From assembly GCA_946800325.1 (NCBI GenBank), contig OX326957.1, positions 28,057,054 through 28,121,053 on the forward strand: a stretch of 64,000 nucleotides of DNA, read 5' to 3'. Below are positions 60,279 to 64,000 of this stretch, piece after piece (position 1 is the first letter of the stretch; every line of letters begins with the position of its first letter). The notes under the pieces are model-generated. The model searched no databases. It had not been told where the DNA came from and worked only from the letters and a program-made list of their open reading frames with translations. This stretch comes from Luzula sylvatica (taxonomy: Eukaryota; Streptophyta; Magnoliopsida; Poales; Juncaceae). The translations under genes and the position numbers were made by a program.

Positions 60279-61781
60279 TGTTGTCTAATTCTAACCTAGA
60301 GGGGGGTAAATTTGGCAATCTAACTTACACTTAGTTTAGATTTAAACCTAATTTACGTTGCGGAATAAATAATAATTTAGATGATAGAGATGATACCGTC
60401 CAAACACTTTTAACACAAGATGTTTGTTTACGGAGTTCGGTAGGTGGTTGCTCTGTAGCTTTAACTCACCCTTTACTTGCTTAATCGACCGATTCGATTA
60501 GTGGCAAGTACCTACGTCTCCGGGAATGCCTTGTGCCTCTTTTTGGCTTTCGATTGAATTCCAACTCAACTCGATTACAAGGATTTGCCTAGATCGATTT
60601 ACACGCTTCTATCGATCTATAGCTAAGGCTCTTTACACTTTTTGTACTAGCCTATTACAATTTCTAAATACGAACTAAGACGTGATCGGTCACGCAAGTT
60701 GGGAATAGTATTTGAAAGGAGAAGAGGGAAATCTAATCTCTAAGAATGTTTTAGAAGATTATCTAACTCAATGGTATAGCAAGGATTCTCTCTTTTGAAG
60801 GTATAATTTTGGATAGTTGAAGTGGTGAGAGAGAATGAGGGAAGGGTTCTATTTATAGAACACATAGTCCCTTCCCTCACTTGCTTATTCTGAATAGTCC
60901 GTTGCAACGGACATATGGTCCGTTGCAACGGAGTGATTCAAAAACTAGCCGTTGGAGGCTGTCGTACTTGAATTTATTACACAGTCCGTTGTAACGTAAG
61001 TAGTCCGTTGCAACGGAAGTCTGTGTTAGCTAGTCCGTTGCCACGGACTTGAGTCCGTTGTAACGGACATGCTACTGAGACAACACTTCAGCTTTGGTTT
61101 TAATTCCCGTTGCAACGGAGAGTTTTCCGTTACAACGTGGTGAGTGGTTTCGTTACAACGGATTGGTTAATCCGTTGCAACGGACTTATGTGGAAGTTTA
61201 TACTGAAGTGAAGCCTTGATGTCCGTTACAACGGACATTAATGTCCGTTGCAACGGACATTCTTCTGTGACAGGCTTCCTCATTGGAAATAAAATAACGT
61301 TGCAACGGAGATAGAGGTCCGTTACAACGTACATTTCCGTTACAACGTATTGGTGATTACGTTACAACGGACTATACTGGTTTTTCCCATGTTGAATAAA
61401 TCGAGTAGTTCCGTTACAACGGACTGGAATTCCGTTGCAACGGACATACTGATTTCAGCCTTTTTAATTGAATTCAAGTACTTTTTCATTGAGTTTAATC
61501 TTTTAAACAAGTTTAGAGATACCTATATATTGTATTGATGATTGGTTAGATATCCCAACTTGCGGAATCTTCTATGTCTTGATCTTCTTCGCAATTCTTC
61601 AATGTCTTGATTCATGTGCGTCTTGATTTTATCCGTGATTCTTTGACGTCTTTGATTGTTGTTATTCTTGATTGATCCTTTCATTTTGTACCTATCTCCT
61701 ACACATTTATCTTGCTAGATTTCGTTAGTAGTATCGACATTGTATTTGAGATAATCAAACAATAGGAAATTTGAACCAACA
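60279..61781 (-). repeat. 3' LTR of a minus-strand retrotransposon
   Basis: On the minus strand it starts TGTTGGTTCAAATTTCC right after a polypurine tract and ends TAGACAACA, giving TGTTG/CAACA ends and 1503 bp. GTGGT at 60274-60278 should be the target duplication. It is inserted in the copia pol region. Near its right half it carries the 18-copy TCCGTTGCAACGGA dyad array (60898-61444). TTTATAGAACAC near 60850 may be its TATA region on the plus strand only by chance. Confidence 0.7.
60898..61444. repeat. Array of 18 TCCGTTGCAACGGA dyads in the LTR
   Basis: Copies start at 60898, 60919, 60985, 61004, 61034, 61054, 61106, 61126, 61149, 61171, 61222, 61244, 61296, 61318, 61336, 61358, 61410 and 61431. 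They form nine pairs with start-to-start spacing of 19-22 bp, two helical turns, while the DNA between pairs is unrelated. The commonest changes are G to A or C to T at the centre (GTTACAAC, GTTGTAAC), both leaving the outer half-sites CCGTT and AACGG intact. Half-sites match the MYB core AACGG. Confidence 0.9.
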
Positions 61782-61950
61782 AACTCCCCCTTTTGATTCA
61801 TTTCAAAACAATGTCGATTTGGAGAGATACATCGATTATCGGTATCTTTCCAATACGATTATCCTTTCTCCCCCTTTTTGAAAGTGGATTAAAAGGGATT
61901 GAATTGGAAAAATCATGAAGGAAAGCTCCCCCTACATACAAGCTCCCCCT
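61782..61950 (-). other. Polypurine tract and three similar purine motifs
   Basis: On the minus strand AAAAGGGGGAG lies two bases before the LTR (61784-61794). Three more AGGGGGAG motifs are seen at about 61869-61877, 61926-61933 and 61941-61950. Multiple GGGGGAG motifs in front of the 3' LTR are familiar from SIRE/Maximus copia elements. The LTR-proximal one should prime plus-strand synthesis. Confidence 0.65.
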
Positions 61951-62288
61951 AAACATGTGCATATCGCGCGTGTATGAGCTTTTACGTAGTTGAATACTCT
62001 TTTAAATTATGAATGATTTTTGAGATTAATAAGTGATATAATTTTCGAGTTTTAGTAATGAGAAAGTTAACAAAGTAATATAATACTCATTTGCACAAAA
62101 AATTTTAACGAAGTCAAACCTTAATCATAAATTCACGTTTATACAAGCAAACATGCACGGTTACACATACGAAATAGCATAATTAAAACAAGTTTTTCGA
62201 AGATAAATATGACAAGATACATGCATATAGCTAATAATGTTTAGAAAATATTTTTACGCTCTAATGAGCTAGATAGACACACACAATT

Positions 62289-63593
62289 CTACTCGTCTCC
62301 ATTCGAATCTTCCTCCTCGGGATCGTCGTCGGTTTGAAGGCGACGGTTCAATGTCTCGAACTTGGTGTCCATGCGTTCATACATTTCGTCACGGATTTGA
62401 ACCGCATGGCTCCGGGTAAGAGCGTTGTCGGCGGCTTGGGCTTCGAAGCAAGTGTTTATGGTGAGGGTTTGAGCTTCGAGACGAGTGTCTATGGCGAGGG
62501 TTTGGGCTTCGAGACGAGTGTTTATGGCAAGGGTTTGGGCTTCGAGAAGAGCTTGGATGTCTTCGAGAGAGAACAACGGTTGAGACGATGAGCTCGAACC
62601 ATCATTAAGTGCACGACGTTTGTGCCTTTGGGAGGATGCCGGAGGATTGTTGGTCTCTTGCACCGGAGGGTCAAATAGAACCCATGCGGAGGGAATTTCG
62701 GGAAAGAAATAGGGACCGGCGCGGTTGTTTTGAGAATAGTGGTCCGAGAGGCCTCGAGTGGTCTTTCGACTTAGTCCGAACACTTCAAGACGTTCGGGAG
62801 ACAAGAGATTTTCGGTCGTGACCTTCCCGAATGGCCATTCCGATTCCGGTATCGTAATCCCGGATTGGAAACATGCGAGGGTGATGATGTGGCCATAGGG
62901 AAGAGAGGATGTGCCGACTCGCAACGAGTATTCCATGTGTTTGATGATTAAGTTTGGAATGTGGATTGTGGGCGTATCTTGGTACCAAAAGTTGTAGATC
63001 AACACCTTGTTTCGCGTTTCGAGATTCGTTTTCAATTTAACAACCGGGGCGAGAACGTTATTCCCGATTTGCCACGCGATTCGGAGATTGGGTTCGTATT
63101 TTGTGGAGTAAGAGAATGTTCTATCATTGGTAGTTATTTTCTCCATCTCCTCCTCGTCATTTCCATGATATGAGTCACCACGACTCACATAGAAGCGCTC
63201 ACCGGCCGAGGATAGACCGAGCCATTCGATCAATTTTTCTTCCGAGATGACCAATTCCTTTCCTAGGACATAGCTTCGAATGCATTTGTTGTCGTCGTCA
63301 TGTGTGGCGTGAGCGTAGAAGAGACGCACGATTTGGTTGTATACGGGGTATTGAAGACTACACAACCCGCCGATACTCCAATCGTTGATTCGATGTTGGA
63401 GGCTTTCGCGAAGCGTGATAGCCTCGGAAGGAATTTCCACGTAGAAACATTTCGCGACCGGACGCTCTTTGAATTCGTCCTGAAATTTACGTGCTCGCGT
63501 AATTGATTCGAAGAGGTAATGGTTTTCGGTGTTGTTGAACTCGAATCGGCGATTTCCGGTTGGTAAGGGACGTTTTGCTCTCTTGGTAGACAT
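62289..63593 (-). CDS. Extra ORF of a retrotransposon (putative plant transposon protein domain)
   Basis: An undamaged 434-residue frame starting at the ATG 63593. Residues about 30-280 resemble the putative plant transposon protein domain found as an additional ORF in plant retroelements: RARKFQDEF, YPVYNQIVRLFYAHA, SYVLGKELVISEEKLIEWLGL and LPYGHIITLACFQSGI. A Ser-rich linker precedes three tandem 11-residue repeats (LEAQTLAINTR type, about 355-390), likely coiled coil, and an acidic end (DDDPEEEDSNGDE). No gag zinc knuckle, protease, integrase or RT is present in it. It lies about 500 bp before the polypurine tract, so it is the last ORF of its element, where SIRE-type copia elements have an env-like ORF. 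Function unknown. Confidence 0.7.
   Translation of the reverse strand: MSTKRAKRPLPTGNRRFEFNNTENHYLFESITRARKFQDEFKERPVAKCFYVEIPSEAITLRESLQHRINDWSIGGLCSLQYPVYNQIVRLFYAHATHDDDNKCIRSYVLGKELVISEEKLIEWLGLSSAGERFYVSRGDSYHGNDEEEMEKITTNDRTFSYSTKYEPNLRIAWQIGNNVLAPVVKLKTNLETRNKVLIYNFWYQDTPTIHIPNLIIKHMEYSLRVGTSSLPYGHIITLACFQSGITIPESEWPFGKVTTENLLSPERLEVFGLSRKTTRGLSDHYSQNNRAGPYFFPEIPSAWVLFDPPVQETNNPPASSQRHKRRALNDGSSSSSQPLFSLEDIQALLEAQTLAINTRLEAQTLAIDTRLEAQTLTINTCFEAQAADNALTRSHAVQIRDEMYERMDTKFETLNRRLQTDDDPEEEDSNGDE
62440..62552. repeat. 33-bp tandem repeat inside the extra ORF
   Basis: About three and a third units encode LEAQTLAI(N/D)TR on the minus strand. The unit length is a multiple of three, so copy number can change without breaking the frame. 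Confidence 0.85.
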
Positions 63594-63873
63594 TTTTCTC
63601 GAGAGAGAGAGAGAGAGTTAGGAGAGAATTAGGGTTGTTTAAGAGAAATAAGGGTTTTCGAGAAATAAGGGGTGTTTGAATCTCAATAGAGTGAAGTATG
63701 GAGGTTAAATAGGAAGAGGAAAGGGAGAAAAAGGGAAGATTTTACCAGTTTGGAGAAGAGAAACCGAAGAGTAACTGATGAGGAGAGTGGAGAGGGTGAA
63801 AACCACGCGAGAAGATGAGGAGAGTGGAGAGAGAGAAAGCCATCCCTTGGGTTTTATTGCAGTTACCGCCAAG
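63594..63873 (-). other. Leader of the extra ORF, CT-rich
   Basis: On the transcript strand this is a CT-rich stretch with CTCTCTCTCTCTCGAGAAAA directly before the ATG and duplicated CTCTCCACTCTCCTCATC. It resembles a transcribed leader and suggests the ORF is expressed from its own or a spliced transcript. Confidence 0.4.
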
Positions 63874-63998
63874 TCCGTTGCAACGGAAGTCTAGTTCCGT
63901 TGTAACGCAACTGTCGATTTGGGGGTATTTAACTGGTATTTCAGTAGTCCGTTACCACGCAGTGTTTCCGTTGTAACGTACTAGTCCGTTGCAACGTA
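63874..63998. repeat. Five further TCCGTTGCAACGGA dyads upstream of the extra ORF
   Basis: Copies start at 63874, 63896, 63948, 63967 and 63985; the first two are 22 bp apart and the last three 19 and 18 bp apart. The array runs to the window edge and probably continues beyond it. It shows that the dyads are not confined to the LTR. Confidence 0.85.
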
Positions 63999-64000
63999 TT

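Overview
The window is nuclear DNA of a flowering plant, most likely a eudicot. The DNA is AT-rich. Genes are sparse, have introns with GT/AG borders, and encode plant-specific proteins: a chloroplast SecE, a PLS-class PPR protein, the brassinosteroid enzyme DWF5 and a plant START-domain protein. The space between genes is filled with plant-type transposons (CACTA, hAT and Mutator MITEs, Helitrons, tRNA-derived SINEs, Ty1/copia). I cannot name the species.

Apparently intact genes, left to right: a short secreted peptide that looks like a divergent RALF (525-752, +); a paralog of it with an acidic/basic repeat tail (19381-19737, -); an intronless PPR protein (20173-22533, -); a five-exon START-domain lipid-binding protein (26748-28385, +); chloroplast SECE1 (31579-32085, +); a DPH4-type J-domain protein (34914-35426, -); an eight-exon glutathione-specific gamma-glutamylcyclotransferase (42072-43700, -); and a twelve-exon DWF5 sterol delta-7 reductase (46929-49410, -), whose exons reassemble to 432 codons in one frame. 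They are independent housekeeping or signalling genes, not an operon or cluster.

Broken genes: an F-box/kelch-type gene split by a 1.9 kb CACTA element (7184-9875, -); a CTP synthase pseudogene (15164-about 19010, +) that has lost its catalytic cysteine, carries a 2.9 kb Helitron in one intron and a SINE in the next; a captured SART3-like splicing-factor fragment inside that Helitron; and a hAT transposase with two in-frame stops (12974-14096, +).

Repeats: many elements could be delimited by terminal repeats and target-site duplications. They are hAT elements at 2954-4098, 12155-12714, 30226-30729 and 36203-36772; a Mutator-type MITE at 14707-14948; a long fold-back element at 28790-29957 with a SINE at its centre; and Helitron 3' ends at 11366, 39501 and 49529. 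The right-hand 8 kb is retrotransposon: a decayed copia element (about 56.0-60.3 kb) interrupted by the 3' end of a second, minus-strand element with a 1.5 kb LTR and a 434-residue extra ORF.

The most unusual structures are a set of 23 copies of a 14-bp dyad (TCCGTTGCAACGGA and variants), mostly in pairs about 20 bp apart, in that LTR and again upstream of its ORF; a 44-copy, roughly 36-bp minisatellite (50.9-52.6 kb) in which most units can form the same small hairpin; and the dispersed RALF-like peptide family, whose paralogs keep matching leaders and 3' UTRs while the tail of one has expanded.
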